Assembly (NCBI GenBank): GCA_023386865.1
Contig: JAEWIV010000182.1
Location: 1-40,346, forward strand
Source: Pseudomonadota bacterium
GTDB lineage: Bacteria > Pseudomonadota > Alphaproteobacteria > Reyranellales > Reyranellaceae
Length of the DNA stretch: 40,346 nt
Reading direction: 5' to 3'
Shown: in pieces, positions 1 to 7,512 of the stretch
How the letters are laid out: the number at the start of each line of letters is the position of its first letter
How positions within the stretch are numbered: the stretch's first letter is position 1
Made by a program: the position numbers and the translations under genes
Notes under the pieces: generated by a model
Databases searched by the model: none
The model's input: only the letters and a program-made list of their open reading frames with translations
Told to the model about the DNA's origin: nothing

Positions 1-546
1 GCGCATGGCCGCCTCGGCGCCGGCCCGCACGTTCTCTTCCGGATTGCGGACGTCGAAGGCGTACTTGAAGACGTCCTTGATCTGCCACAGCACGGCAAAC
101 TCGATGTCGACGATGTTCTCGTCACCCATCAGCATCAGGTTCTCGGTCGAGGCGAGGCGTCCCGCGCCGCGGTTGGCCGGGGGATCCAGGCTGGCGCCGC
201 GCGAGCCGATCACGACGCGGCGCTGGTCCTGCACATTGACCACGACCACGTCGCCGATCGGGCTCGGCAGGTTGTAGTGCAGGCCGGGCTCGGCCGGCTT
301 GCCGTAGGGCTTGCCGAACACGAGCTGGATCGCCTGCTGGTTGGGCTGCACGCGGAAGAAGCCGGTGACCAGCCAGATCACCACGCCCAACAGCACCGCC
401 AGGGCGATGCCCTTGTAGGAACCGAAGCCCCCGGGGATGAGGTTCTTCAGCCGCGCCTGGCCGTTGCGAATGATGTCTTCCATATCGGGTGGCCGGCTTG
501 GGCGCCGGCGAGGTGGGCCCCACGGCCCGCCGCCATCGTTCGTCAT
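1..546 (-). CDS. hflK: HflK, FtsH-modulating SPFH membrane protein (C-terminus cut by window)
   Basis: The 182 visible residues are the N-terminal part of HflK, partner of HflC in the inner-membrane complex that modulates the FtsH protease. The start at 546 gives the Gly/Pro/Trp-rich leader typical of HflK (MTNDGGGPWGPP), and GGAGGTG lies a few bases upstream. One membrane helix follows at about residues 43-62, then the SPFH/band-7 domain with a V-Q-P-N-Q-Q-A-I segment and GKPAEPGLHYNLPSPIG. A second ATG at 483 would drop the Gly/Pro leader and is less likely. The gene continues off the left edge, where hflC is expected next in family operons. The assignment is firm; the symbol rests on motif recognition. 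Confidence 0.93.
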   Translation of the reverse strand, partial: MTNDGGGPWGPPRRRPSRPPDMEDIIRNGQARLKNLIPGGFGSYKGIALAVLLGVVIWLVTGFFRVQPNQQAIQLVFGKPYGKPAEPGLHYNLPSPIGDVVVVNVQDQRRVVIGSRGASLDPPANRGAGRLASTENLMLMGDENIVDIEFAVLWQIKDVFKYAFDVRNPEENVRAGAEAAMR

Positions 547-735
547 GCGTCACCTCCGCAGGGCGGGAGCACACGCATCTCTCAGCCATCGCAAGCCGGG
601 CTGAGGGGACGATGGTGGAGCTTCCATACACAACGTTGCCCGATGCGTCCACGCGACAGGACCAGACCGGGCGATCTGCATGAGCGTCAGGGCTTCATGG
701 GGAGTGAGCCCGACCATTGGCACAATGGCGGTTTA

Positions 736-1137
736 TCAATGGAGGTTCTTGTCGCCGGTCCTCGGCGCAATCAGCCGGACCCTTCCCAGGTCGGGCGCCA
801 TATCCCTGATCTCGTGGAAGAAGACGGCGAAGTAGCGCGGCAGGAGCCCTCGGACCTCGTCACCGATCTTGATCGGGTCCGGCGAAAGCAAGGTCAGGCA
901 TGCCGCTTCCTGGAACCACAGCACGGGCGCCTCCATCGACTGCGGATCGTCGAGGGCAACGAAAAGCCCCAAGTGCGAGGCTTTATAGGCTGCCATAACC
1001 CGGGCCGTGTTTGCGTCGCACGGGTCGCCGAGCGAGAAGCCGAGCGTTGCCGTAACGCCCGATACGAGCTTCGCCTCGTATTGGCGCCATGCGATCGGGC
1101 TCGGCAGCCACCGTCTCTCGGATTCCGAACGCAGCAT
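736..1137 (-). CDS. Hypothetical protein, 133 aa
   Basis: No family is recognised. The 133-residue frame starts at ATG 1137, has ordinary amino-acid composition and a hydrophobic mid-section (AAYKASHLGLFVALDD), and ends PRTGDKNLH. There is no signal peptide or clear membrane helix. The frame stays open upstream to about 1587, but that extension is Arg/Pro-rich and looks non-coding, so the internal ATG is preferred. A perfect 18-bp inverted repeat ends 17 bases before the start, so its mRNA would begin with, or follow, a strong hairpin. The 79-residue gene just upstream on the same strand may be co-transcribed. Confidence 0.6.
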   Translation of the reverse strand: MLRSESERRWLPSPIAWRQYEAKLVSGVTATLGFSLGDPCDANTARVMAAYKASHLGLFVALDDPQSMEAPVLWFQEAACLTLLSPDPIKIGDEVRGLLPRYFAVFFHEIRDMAPDLGRVRLIAPRTGDKNLH

Positions 1138-1154
1138 GCGTGATCGTCCCGCGC

Positions 1155-1200
1155 TTTCCCCTTCAAATGGAAGCGCTTGCGGTTCCATTTGAAGGGGAAA
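1155..1200 (-). terminator. Perfect 18-bp inverted repeat with 10-base loop
   Basis: Arms 1155-1172 and 1183-1200 are exact reverse complements (arm TTTCCCCTTCAAATGGAA), separated by a 10-base loop at 1173-1182. On the minus strand the hairpin contains the end of the 79-residue gene, whose stop codon is at 1163-1165, and ends 17 bases before ATG 1137. The A/T run at the arm ends allows a bidirectional intrinsic terminator or an attenuator. An intergenic palindromic repeat element is the other possibility. Confidence 0.6.
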
Positions 1201-1402
1201 CACGATGGGTCGCGGGCGCCTCCTCCGCATACGCCGCGGTGAGCCGGTGCTTTGCCGCGAGGTATATGGACCGCGTCGATTGGCTGCCCAATGGGCGTTC
1301 CGCAGCGTTGGCAGGCGCGCCTTCGCTTTCCAGCAGCCACGCGCTGTGGGCCTCCTGCAGTTCGCCCCGCAGACGCGCCCGCTTCTCGTCGAGGGTCTCC
1401 AA
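1163..1402 (-). CDS. Small hypothetical protein, 79 aa
   Basis: A TTG start at 1402 is chosen because AGGAGG sits five bases upstream. The product begins METLDEKRARLRGELQ, a charged helical segment, and ends after AKHRLTAAYAEEAP. The pattern of an N-terminal charged helix, a variable middle and a conserved YLAAKxRLxxAYAE-like end resembles small uncharacterised soluble proteins common in Bradyrhizobium-like genomes; I know no function. An upstream ATG at 1489 is in frame but lacks a ribosome site. The last residues (SPSNGTASASI) are encoded by the 18-bp inverted repeat, so the C-terminus may be a run-through into a terminator hairpin. Confidence 0.55.
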   Translation of the reverse strand: METLDEKRARLRGELQEAHSAWLLESEGAPANAAERPLGSQSTRSIYLAAKHRLTAAYAEEAPATHRVSPSNGTASASI

Positions 1403-1758
1403 CCGGTCCTCCTGTCTGTTTGTGTTGGCTGTTCCTGTCGGCGCGTCGATCGACGATCCGCGCTGACGGGCCTGTCTCCACGTAGGCATGCGCGGCCTCG
1501 ATTATCAGGGGTCGGCGCAGCCATATATTTGCGTCGTCGCGCCCGTTCGTGTTGGACATTTCCGTAAAAGACGCGACCCATTTGCAATCAGCGCGTGGCT
1601 TCGGCCTACCTGTCGGCTTCATTCTTGTTCCCTTGTGGATCGCAGTAGAGCTGCCCCAAAGTGTTGACCGGCTTGAAACCAAGTCGCCTTGGGAAATCGG
1701 CGCGCCTCCTGTCAGCGAACGGGAGGATGGCGCTTCGTCAAACTGGAGGCAGCGACCG
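1403..1758. other. Intergenic stretch without supported gene
   Basis: About 355 bases between the leftward 79-residue gene and the rightward DUF1877 gene. Frames open here on both strands but have Arg/Pro-rich translations and no ribosome sites. It probably holds the divergent promoters of the two flanking genes; no motif is clear enough to place. Confidence 0.5.
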
Positions 1759-2367
1759 ATGAGCCTGACGTGCAGCCTGCACCGTGCGTCGGAGGCCGAG
1801 ATCGAGCGATTGCTCGCGGAGCCGGCTGACGTGGCAGCCTTCCTTAACCCCGACGACGGGCCGCCAGTGAGGGAGGTCCGCCCGAAAGGCGTGCTCGGCT
1901 GGCTGCTGCGTTTGACGCCGATCAAGATCGAAGAAGTTGTTCCCGACTCGGACCGCAGTGTGGCGGCCCGCCCATCCGATCCTAATCGGAGCATCGACAT
2001 CGACCAGGGCTGGCACGGCCTGCACTTTCTCTTCACCGGAACTGCCGACGAGGGCGACGAGCCTGCCTGCTATTTCATGCGCGGTGGCGAGGATCTCGAC
2101 GACGACGGCCATGCACGAGCGCTACGGCCTGATCAGGTTCGTCGCTTCGCGGCGTATCTCGATACGCTCACACCGGAGGAACTCTCCAGCCGCTACGATC
2201 CCGCGCGGATGACGAAGCTTCAGATCCATCCCGACGTCATCTGGAATCGGCCTTTCACTCCCGAAGACTCACCGCTCGGTTGGCTGACCGGCTGCTACGC
2301 CGAGGTCCGGCAATTCGTGAAAAGCGTGGCGAGTTCTGGCGACGGGCTCATCATCAATATTTCATGA
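1759..2367 (+). CDS. DUF1877 (YfbM-like) family protein
   Basis: This 202-residue soluble protein starts at ATG 1759, with GGAGG about nine bases upstream. The N-terminus (SLTCSLHRASEAEIERLLAEP) and the central DIDQGWHGLHFLFTG segment, followed by an acidic turn, a GG near residue 110 and a C-terminal IHPDVIW-containing part, match the layout of DUF1877/YfbM proteins. The family has no established biochemical role. The frame stays open upstream to 1549, but that extension is not family-like. It stands alone, with no obvious operon partner. Confidence 0.8.
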   Translation: MSLTCSLHRASEAEIERLLAEPADVAAFLNPDDGPPVREVRPKGVLGWLLRLTPIKIEEVVPDSDRSVAARPSDPNRSIDIDQGWHGLHFLFTGTADEGDEPACYFMRGGEDLDDDGHARALRPDQVRRFAAYLDTLTPEELSSRYDPARMTKLQIHPDVIWNRPFTPEDSPLGWLTGCYAEVRQFVKSVASSGDGLIINIS

Positions 2368-2614
2368 CGTCGTTCGACGTCGGTGACGATCCAAGGGAAG
2401 CACAACTTGAATTGCGCAGCGGCATCACCAGATCAATCATATGAAGTCGCAACGTTTGCAATTGCGCGCAGGCCTCCTTCACGCCGGCGAGTAGAGCCCG
2501 GACGGCTTCCACCGGCCGGGCCTTCCGTCACCCCCACGAACATCGTTTTTTAGTCGGGCCATGCAGGGCCTGTCGCAGGCATGGGCCCATGGATGCGCTG
2601 CAAGGAGTCGTCCG
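2368..2614. other. Intergenic stretch with short repeats
   Basis: About 247 bases between the DUF1877 gene and the small membrane protein. Just after the DUF1877 stop is a GACGTC-N4-GACGTC motif. Two similar AATTGCGC boxes lie near 2413 and 2460, and a short GCCCGG/CCGGGC stem near 2508-2520. No open frame is convincing. Confidence 0.35.
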
Positions 2615-2740
2615 ATGATCGCAACGCTGGTCATTTTGGCTATCTGGTTGGCATTCGTGTGGTTTTGCGACCCTGATGGTTTCAGCACGAACAAGCCCAC
2701 GCGTAGGCCGCCAGGAACGACCAAACGCACCGAAAGCTGA
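2615..2740 (+). CDS. Small single-helix membrane protein, 41 aa
   Basis: ATG 2615 has AAGGAG eight bases upstream, an excellent ribosome site. The 41-residue product is one hydrophobic helix (residues 2-18, MIATLVILAIWLAFVWF) followed by a hydrophilic, basic tail rich in Thr, Arg and Pro. Nothing indicates a function. Small membrane proteins of this design often bind and tune larger membrane complexes, but that is inference. The gene lies about 60 bases before the PtsN-like gene on the same strand. A similar-sized one-helix gene lies at 6697-6822. Confidence 0.65.
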   Translation: MIATLVILAIWLAFVWFCDPDGFSTNKPTRRPPGTTKRTES

Positions 2741-2801
2741 GCCAACCGGCGGATATGCCGACTTCGGCGCCTCGCAAGGAAACTACGCAGGTAAGAAAGA
2801 A

Positions 2802-3302
2802 ATGTCGTCGATTCGGATGGTCGATCTGGTCACGCCAGATCGGGTAGTTCCGACGCTCCATGCGGGGAACAAGCTTCAGGTGATCGAGAAGCTTTGCTTC
2901 ATCGCCGCAACAAACAGCGGGCTGGACTATGAGCTGGTGCTGCAGAGCGTTCTCGAGCGGGAGGACCTGACGACCTTCGGAATCGGACGCGGGGTTGCGC
3001 TTCCCCATGCCATCGTGCCGGGCATGTCAGAGCCGATCGGTGTCTTCGCTCGGCTAAGGCGGCCGGTCGACTTCGGGGCTGCCGACGGGCGGCTTGCGGA
3101 TTTGGTCTTGCTCCTCCTCGCTCCAGACGAAGATCCGGACATTCTCTTGCGTGCGCTTTCCTGCGTTGCCCGGCGCTTCCGCAATCGCGACGTCGTCGCG
3201 CTCCTGCGTGCCGAAAACACCTCAGAGGCAGCTCACGTGATCCTGACGACCGATTTCTGGCGCGGAAACGATCCGCCACGAGACGGGACTCACGCAACCT
3301 GA
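2802..3302 (+). CDS. ptsN: PTS EIIA-Ntr-like phosphotransfer protein (PtsN family)
   Basis: This 166-residue protein has the EIIA fructose/nitrogen-type fold. It opens with a DLVTPDRVVPTL segment like the PtsN N-terminus and has the phospho-acceptor His at about residue 69 in GVALPHA. The C-terminal half carries the DLVLLLLAPDEDPDILLRALS strand-helix typical of the family. PtsN takes phosphate from NPr and regulates nitrogen, potassium and stress functions rather than sugar transport. The usual chromosomal neighbours (rpoN, hpf) are absent, so this is probably an accessory paralogue. The ATG at 2802 has only a weak AAGAAAGAA upstream; the ATG at 2817 is an alternative start. Confidence 0.82.
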   Translation: MSSIRMVDLVTPDRVVPTLHAGNKLQVIEKLCFIAATNSGLDYELVLQSVLEREDLTTFGIGRGVALPHAIVPGMSEPIGVFARLRRPVDFGAADGRLADLVLLLLAPDEDPDILLRALSCVARRFRNRDVVALLRAENTSEAAHVILTTDFWRGNDPPRDGTHAT

Positions 3303-3671
3303 TTTGCGGCGCCTATGTCGCATTGGATTTCCCGCCGCGACACCCTAGCTCCTGAGACATGATGCTGAGCTTTGCGCCACTTCAAGGTCTGTATCACGCA
3401 AGCAGTCTGATCGCGGGCAACTAGCCCCGAGCTCAGCGCGCGCCGTCGTCTGCCGAGCTCGGGGTCTTTCACACCACGTTGATGCTGGTCGTGATCCTGG
3501 TGGTCGGCGCCCGGCAACCTCCTACGGCGCATTTTCCAGAAGTTTGACAGAAGGACCGACCGCAACGGCCGGGATACCGACGTTGCGTTCGCTTCCTGAC
3601 CGACAGCTCGGGCGTTCGCACCGCTTGCGAACGTTCGTCCTGAGCATTCCGCATGCGACGTAGAGGATCGA
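3303..3671. other. Intergenic stretch between PtsN-like gene and speD
   Basis: About 370 bases without a gene I can support. It contains the terminator-like inverted repeat at 3425-3464 and presumably the speDE promoter. A short frame near 3471-3550 encodes a hydrophobic stretch (TTLMLVVILVVGA) that stops quickly. It could be debris of a tiny membrane protein, but the match is too short to call. Confidence 0.4.
3425..3464 (+). terminator. Terminator-like inverted repeat
   Basis: The arms CCCCGAGCTC (3425-3434) and GAGCTCGGGG (3455-3464) are exact reverse complements around a 20-base loop, followed by TCTTTC. The position, 120 bases after the PtsN-like stop and before speD, fits an intrinsic terminator, although the T tract is poor and the loop long. 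Confidence 0.45.
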
Positions 3672-4181
3672 ATGGAAAACAATCGCGTCAGCGTGGCGCC
3701 GCTCTGCGGCCCTCGGCACATTTCTCACGAGAACAGGCATGCCGACCGTGCCGAGCGGCTCAATCGGGAGACGGCCCCGTACAGCGTGGCGAACGGCGCG
3801 GGCGACGCGCCCGACCACTTCGTGGAGCGGGATGGCCTGCGCTTCGCCGGAACGCATCTTATCGTTGATCTCTGGCATGCATCCCATCTCGACAAGGTTG
3901 ACGTGGTCGAAGCGGCGCTACGCGAATCCGTAGCGGCGGCGGGCGCGACCCTTCTTGGAATGGATCTTCATTGCTTCACACCGAGCGGAGGCATAACCGG
4001 CGTGGCAGCACTCGCGGAGAGCCACATTTCGATCCACACCTGGCCAGAGCACGGCTACGCGGCGGTCGACGTCTTCATGTGCGGCGACGCCGAGCCACAC
4101 AAGGCAATCACGGTGCTCAAGCATGCCTTTGCCCCTCGCATGTGGACCGTTACCGAGCACAGGCGCGGAGTGATGCCATGA
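3672..4181 (+). CDS. speD: S-adenosylmethionine decarboxylase proenzyme
   Basis: SpeD self-cleaves to form a pyruvoyl group and decarboxylates AdoMet to supply aminopropyl groups for spermidine. The self-processing site is clear: Glu116-Ser117 in AESHISIHTWPEHG, where Ser117 becomes the pyruvoyl. His122 and Cys137 (VFMCGD) are the other conserved catalytic residues. The GTHLIVDLWHA segment near residue 60 is where bacterial class 1b enzymes usually begin, so about 55 extra N-terminal residues are present, charged and without a signal. ATG 3672 has GAGG upstream, which supports the longer start. The stop overlaps the speE start by four bases (ATGA), so the two are translationally coupled. Confidence 0.93.
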   Translation: MENNRVSVAPLCGPRHISHENRHADRAERLNRETAPYSVANGAGDAPDHFVERDGLRFAGTHLIVDLWHASHLDKVDVVEAALRESVAAAGATLLGMDLHCFTPSGGITGVAALAESHISIHTWPEHGYAAVDVFMCGDAEPHKAITVLKHAFAPRMWTVTEHRRGVMP

Positions 4182-5035
4182 AGGTGTTTCAGGAAAGGCT
4201 TTGCGATCACTACGCACAGGTCTTCGCAATCGACCGCCACGTGTACAGCGGCGAAACCGAGTTCCAGAGTGTTCTGATATTCGAGAACCGGTTGTTTGGG
4301 CGCGTGCTGGTCCTGGATGGTATCGTTCAGCTGACCGACCGTGACAATCACATCTACCACGAGATGATTGCGCATGTGCCGCTGATGGCACACGGCTCGG
4401 TCGGGCGCGTGCTGCTCATCGGTGGAGGCGACGGCGGCACACTGAAGGAGGTACTCAAGCATCCCGTGGAACGAGTCGTGATGGTCGAGATCGATGACGG
4501 CGTCATCCAACTGTCAAAACGCTTCTTCCCGCAGGTCTCGAGGGGAGCGTTCGACGACCCACGTGTCGATCTCCTCATTGAAGATGCGGTCGAGTATGTG
4601 GCGCGGGCGGAGTCGATGTTCGACGCGGTGATCGTGGACTCCACAGACCCTGTCGGGCCTGGCGAGCAGCTGTTTACGGAAACGTTCTACGAGCGCTGCC
4701 GGTCCTTGCTTCGGCCGGGCGGCGTGATCGCGCTCCAAAGCGGCGCCTCCTCTTTCAATCCAGAGCAGTTGGGAGGCGTGTGCGGCCGACTCGTCCGGTC
4801 ATTCGAGGCCGTCCGACCGTATCTCGCACCTGTTCCCAGTTACGCGGGAGGAGCTCTGGCCCTGATCGCCGCGGGGGAGAGCGGCAAATCACTGCTGCCG
4901 GCGATGAAGACCCTGCGGGAGCGTGATCGGCGCCTGCAGCTGCGCACGAGCTACTACACGCCGGAAGTCCATGGGGCTGCGTTCACATTGGCAGCGGGCT
5001 ATATCCCGCGTCAGAAACAACAACAACGTCCTTGA
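4178..5035 (+). CDS. speE: Spermidine synthase (polyamine aminopropyltransferase)
   Basis: The 285-residue enzyme transfers the aminopropyl group of decarboxylated AdoMet (from SpeD) to putrescine. The N-terminal beta domain holds ETEFQSVLIFEN, and the Rossmann domain carries the nucleotide motif GGGDGG near residue 90. VMVEID follows, then the catalytic-loop Asp in DAVIVDSTDPVGPG (about residues 150-163). The frame is open far upstream, but the ATG overlapping the speD stop gives the normal family length. It forms a compact two-gene operon with speD; no putrescine-forming decarboxylase is in the window. Confidence 0.94.
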   Translation: MKVFQERLCDHYAQVFAIDRHVYSGETEFQSVLIFENRLFGRVLVLDGIVQLTDRDNHIYHEMIAHVPLMAHGSVGRVLLIGGGDGGTLKEVLKHPVERVVMVEIDDGVIQLSKRFFPQVSRGAFDDPRVDLLIEDAVEYVARAESMFDAVIVDSTDPVGPGEQLFTETFYERCRSLLRPGGVIALQSGASSFNPEQLGGVCGRLVRSFEAVRPYLAPVPSYAGGALALIAAGESGKSLLPAMKTLRERDRRLQLRTSYYTPEVHGAAFTLAAGYIPRQKQQQRP

Positions 5036-5207
5036 AGGCCTCGGCGACGGCCAGGCACCGGAAGCAGCACTCTCACATGCCAGCGCGATCGCGCCGGCAC
5101 GCCGCAGCGTCGACCGATATCGGGCGCGCGCAGGGCTTAGTCTTGTGGAATTCGCGCATCAAGATGAGCAAGAATGCTCGACGCCACAACTTCTGCAGGA
5201 GCCGACA

Positions 5208-5656
5208 GTGACAGCAGGTGGTTACTTCGCAATCGTCTTGGCTGCCTGTGCGATCCAGCCGGCTTTTGCCCAACCGGCAACGACGCGGCCACTCGGCACC
5301 GCCGATATGCAATCCGGTGGCGAATGGGCCCTTGGCCGCTGGGAAGGCACAATATCCCGCGTCGGCACATCCTCTGGGAATATGGGATTGGCCCAAGAAT
5401 CCAGGACTCTGATCATCGAGAAGGACGGTACAGGCGCCACCAAGTGCTATTGGTTTGTCTCCAACACATCCAAGTATCCGACCAAGAGCTGCAAAGTGAC
5501 GGCTTCCGGCACCTCGCTTGTATCGGCCGGCCGACCGTTGAACTCAACCGTACTAGCGCAATCGCGTTGCAAGGAACGCGGCGGCCGGCAAACGCAGTCG
5601 GCGCTCAGGCGCCCGGGCTGAGTGGCACGCAAGTTTTCATGAACCGGATCCAATAG
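5208..5656 (+). pseudogene. Secreted hypothetical protein with a frameshift
   Basis: A GTG at 5208 with CAGGAG upstream opens a protein with a clean signal peptide ending in AFAQ at about residue 22. The mature part has GEWALGRWEGTISR and RTLIIEKDGTGATKCYWF. After about residue 107 (ASGTSLVSAG) that frame turns Arg/Gln-rich, while the next frame continues sensibly as PTVELNRTSAIALQG to a TAG at 5656. A one-base loss near 5535-5545 (CGGCCGGCCGACC) explains both. It is either a recent pseudogene or a sequence error in a GC-rich repeat. Two Cys residues (in TKCYW and KSCKV) may pair in the periplasm. The family is unknown. Confidence 0.6.
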
Positions 5657-5894
5657 CGGGGATACAACACTCGACGCGGTGCTGCGACTCACTTTTCTTT
5701 GGCTCCGAACGCGACGCGATCCATCACGACCGCATCGTATAGCGAGATGGGCTGTGATCTTTTGCTTTGGCGCCGCGCGACTCGGCGAGATCATGGCCGC
5801 GCAGTCCAAGACTGGCGATATGGCGAAGGCGAGTCGTCCGAAAATCGGGTGCACAATACCCCGATAAAGTCTGATAGGCATCGACAAGAACCTC
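5657..5894. other. Unassigned DNA left of the IS256 relic
   Basis: Frames are open on both strands but none has a ribosome site or recognisable family. The stretch adjoins the transposase relic and may be mobile-element flank debris. Confidence 0.35.
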
Positions 5895-6045
5895 GCGAAG
5901 GATGCGCGGCGACCGACACGATGCGGCCGGCCCGGCGGGCCTCAGGTAAGCGGCTCGATCCACAGATACGGCCAGTCGCCCTCGATCGGCCGGTCGAGGA
6001 AGGCTTCACTCGCTGGTCGGTCTCCTCGGGGCGACGCGCAACTAC
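5895..6045 (-). pseudogene. IS256-family (mutator-type) transposase relic
   Basis: Read on the minus strand, three short pieces in shifting frames match one conserved block of IS256-type transposases in order: EETDQRVK (family form EEIDERVK), FLDRPIEGDWPYLWI, and ARRAGRIVSVA (family form VRxxGRIVSVA). At least two frameshifts separate them, and the rest of the protein is missing on both sides. The catalytic DDE residues beyond this block are not present. It is a decayed fragment, not an active element; I found no terminal inverted repeats. Confidence 0.65.
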
Positions 6046-6696
6046 GTCGGGTTCAGCGTCCAGCGTCGAGTTGGGAAACGCCTATTCGCTGCCGATGTGG
6101 CTGCGGAGGGCCTATCTTGGCCAAGTTCCGCTCTGACTGTCCGTCAAGAACGAAGGAGTGCCGTGCACGATCTGACATTGGCTGTTTGACTGCCCTTGCC
6201 GCCTTCGCAACCATTTCGGCGTCAACGCTGTCTCCGAAGGCACACAATATCTCACGCCCAGTTTTTTACTAACCGCACCAGTAGTCGCTGCGCTGAGTGC
6301 GCATTGGATACGCTTTCGTCTTCGGACGTGTCGGGGAGAGTCGCCACCGCAATATGAGGCTCAGGAAAGCGAGCCAGTAAATCGCTCCAACCCGCTTTCG
6401 TCATGGTGCTTACCCTGCCAGGTCCGGGATTTATTGGCGCGCTCCTCAGGCCTTAAGGAAGCCCACCTGACGTTCCCGACCAGGTGGGCTTAAGGCGGGG
6501 GATAGCCCGAAAGGGCGGGGCCCACTCTCCTTGGTCAAACGCCGTTCCATCGGCTCGGTTCCCATCTGCAGAAACAGTGCCTCGAAACGTCCAGTGCGTC
6601 GACAACGAAGAGGTCGTCTCAGCACCGGCGTAATGGCTTCCGCCACCACACCGGTGCCGCCGGGCGCCAACCAACGCTCGTCTTGCTCCGGTGCGC
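6046..6696. other. Gene-poor stretch between the IS relic and a small membrane-protein gene
   Basis: About 650 bases. It holds the hairpin at 6459-6491 and otherwise only weak open frames on both strands without ribosome sites. Several translate smoothly for 60-90 residues but match nothing I know. Probably old element debris. Confidence 0.4.
6459..6491. terminator. 11-bp perfect inverted repeat
   Basis: AAGCCCACCTG (6459-6469) and CAGGTGGGCTT (6481-6491) are exact reverse complements around an 11-base loop and are flanked by CCTTAAGG-like sequence. It lies about 200 bases beyond the leftward 41-residue membrane-protein gene. It could be a terminator, although no T tract follows, or an element end. 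Confidence 0.4.
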
Positions 6697-6822
6697 TTAA
6701 AGGATGCGCCCTGGCCCTCCCGTGGTATTCAGTTGCATGCCCTCGAAGGAAGTTGCGACCAGCACAAGCAGCGCGATGACAGCGAGCGCGAGCAGCCAGA
6801 ACAACAAGTTGTATCCCGCCAT
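6697..6822 (-). CDS. Small single-helix membrane protein, 41 aa
   Basis: ATG 6822 has GGAG eight bases upstream. The 41-residue product is a single hydrophobic helix (about residues 4-24, LLFWLLALAVIALLVLVA) followed by a short polar tail ending GGPGRIL. No family is recognised. It shares length and layout (N-terminal helix, short tail) with the protein at 2615-2740, but the sequences are not similar. It lies about 90 bases beyond the lipoprotein gene on the same strand, so co-transcription is possible. Confidence 0.62.
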   Translation of the reverse strand: MAGYNLLFWLLALAVIALLVLVATSFEGMQLNTTGGPGRIL

Positions 6823-6909
6823 TAGTGTCTCCGGCAGCGGCGATCGATGATAGTTGAGGGCGTCAGCTTTACGAGACTTCCCGGCCTTTTCCTTTGCTCT
6901 TAGGCACCC

Positions 6910-7293
6910 TCAAGAAATCGGAGCGCAAATGCCCTCCTTGCCAACCATATCGTCGTTGTCGCCGGCATAGTTTACAGCCGCTACCCTGCCATCGACCATT
7001 CGGACGATAGCGTGACAGTAGGAGCCGCTGCCACCCAGACTGAAACCGCCACCGACAATTGGAAAGGCAATCTCCGCACCGCCGGTTCTCTCGTATTTGT
7101 TTTCGTAGGAATAGAGGATGGTCCGTGCGTCGAGTCGCTCAGTTCGAGTCGGAATGCCCGCGCACGATTTCAACGTGTCAGCGTCCATACCCATAATCGA
7201 CTCGCGGGCCTTCTCGGCAACGTAGTGAGCAGGAGAGCACCCGCCCGATGCCAACAGCGCAACTCCGAGAAGCGCAAGCGACGGCTTTTGCAC
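6910..7293 (-). CDS. Predicted lipoprotein, 127 aa
   Basis: Starting at GTG 7293, with AGGAGG four bases upstream, the product has a short basic N-terminus, a hydrophobic stretch and the lipobox ASGGC at about residue 19, so it should be lipid-anchored. The mature part (AEKARESIMGMDADTLKSCAGIP, then SYENKYERTGGAEIAFP, a Gly-rich turn and NYAGDND) resembles small outer-membrane lipoproteins of the SmpA/OmlA-like type, in which a start such as GxxxxxLxxCxGxP is common. That link is tentative. An upstream in-frame ATG at 7311 would place six extra residues before the signal and is less likely. Confidence 0.7.
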   Translation of the reverse strand: MQKPSLALLGVALLASGGCSPAHYVAEKARESIMGMDADTLKSCAGIPTRTERLDARTILYSYENKYERTGGAEIAFPIVGGGFSLGGSGSYCHAIVRMVDGRVAAVNYAGDNDDMVGKEGICAPIS

Positions 7294-7512
7294 AAGACCT
7301 CCTGGCTGCATTCGGAATGTCTGACGCCACCTCAGAATAGCAGAAAAGACCGGTCAGGTTTGCTTGCACGGCGGCGCGTCCGGATGCAATACAATACCTA
7401 CATCATGTCAGTTGGGTGGCCTACGCTGCGGGCTTGCCGTGCGCTGTCTCTCTCGGGCGACGACATGGCGACGTTTTGCATCGGTCCCGCTGTTGCGCTC
7501 ATTCGCTTCATG

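Noticed and set aside
3471..3550. Possible tiny membrane protein (LMLVVILVVGA, DUF3309-like)
   Set aside because: It stops after about 22 residues, has no ribosome site and shows no family motif beyond a hydrophobic run.
5058..5210. 44-codon frame between speE and the secreted protein
   Set aside because: Basic, low-complexity translation without a ribosome site.
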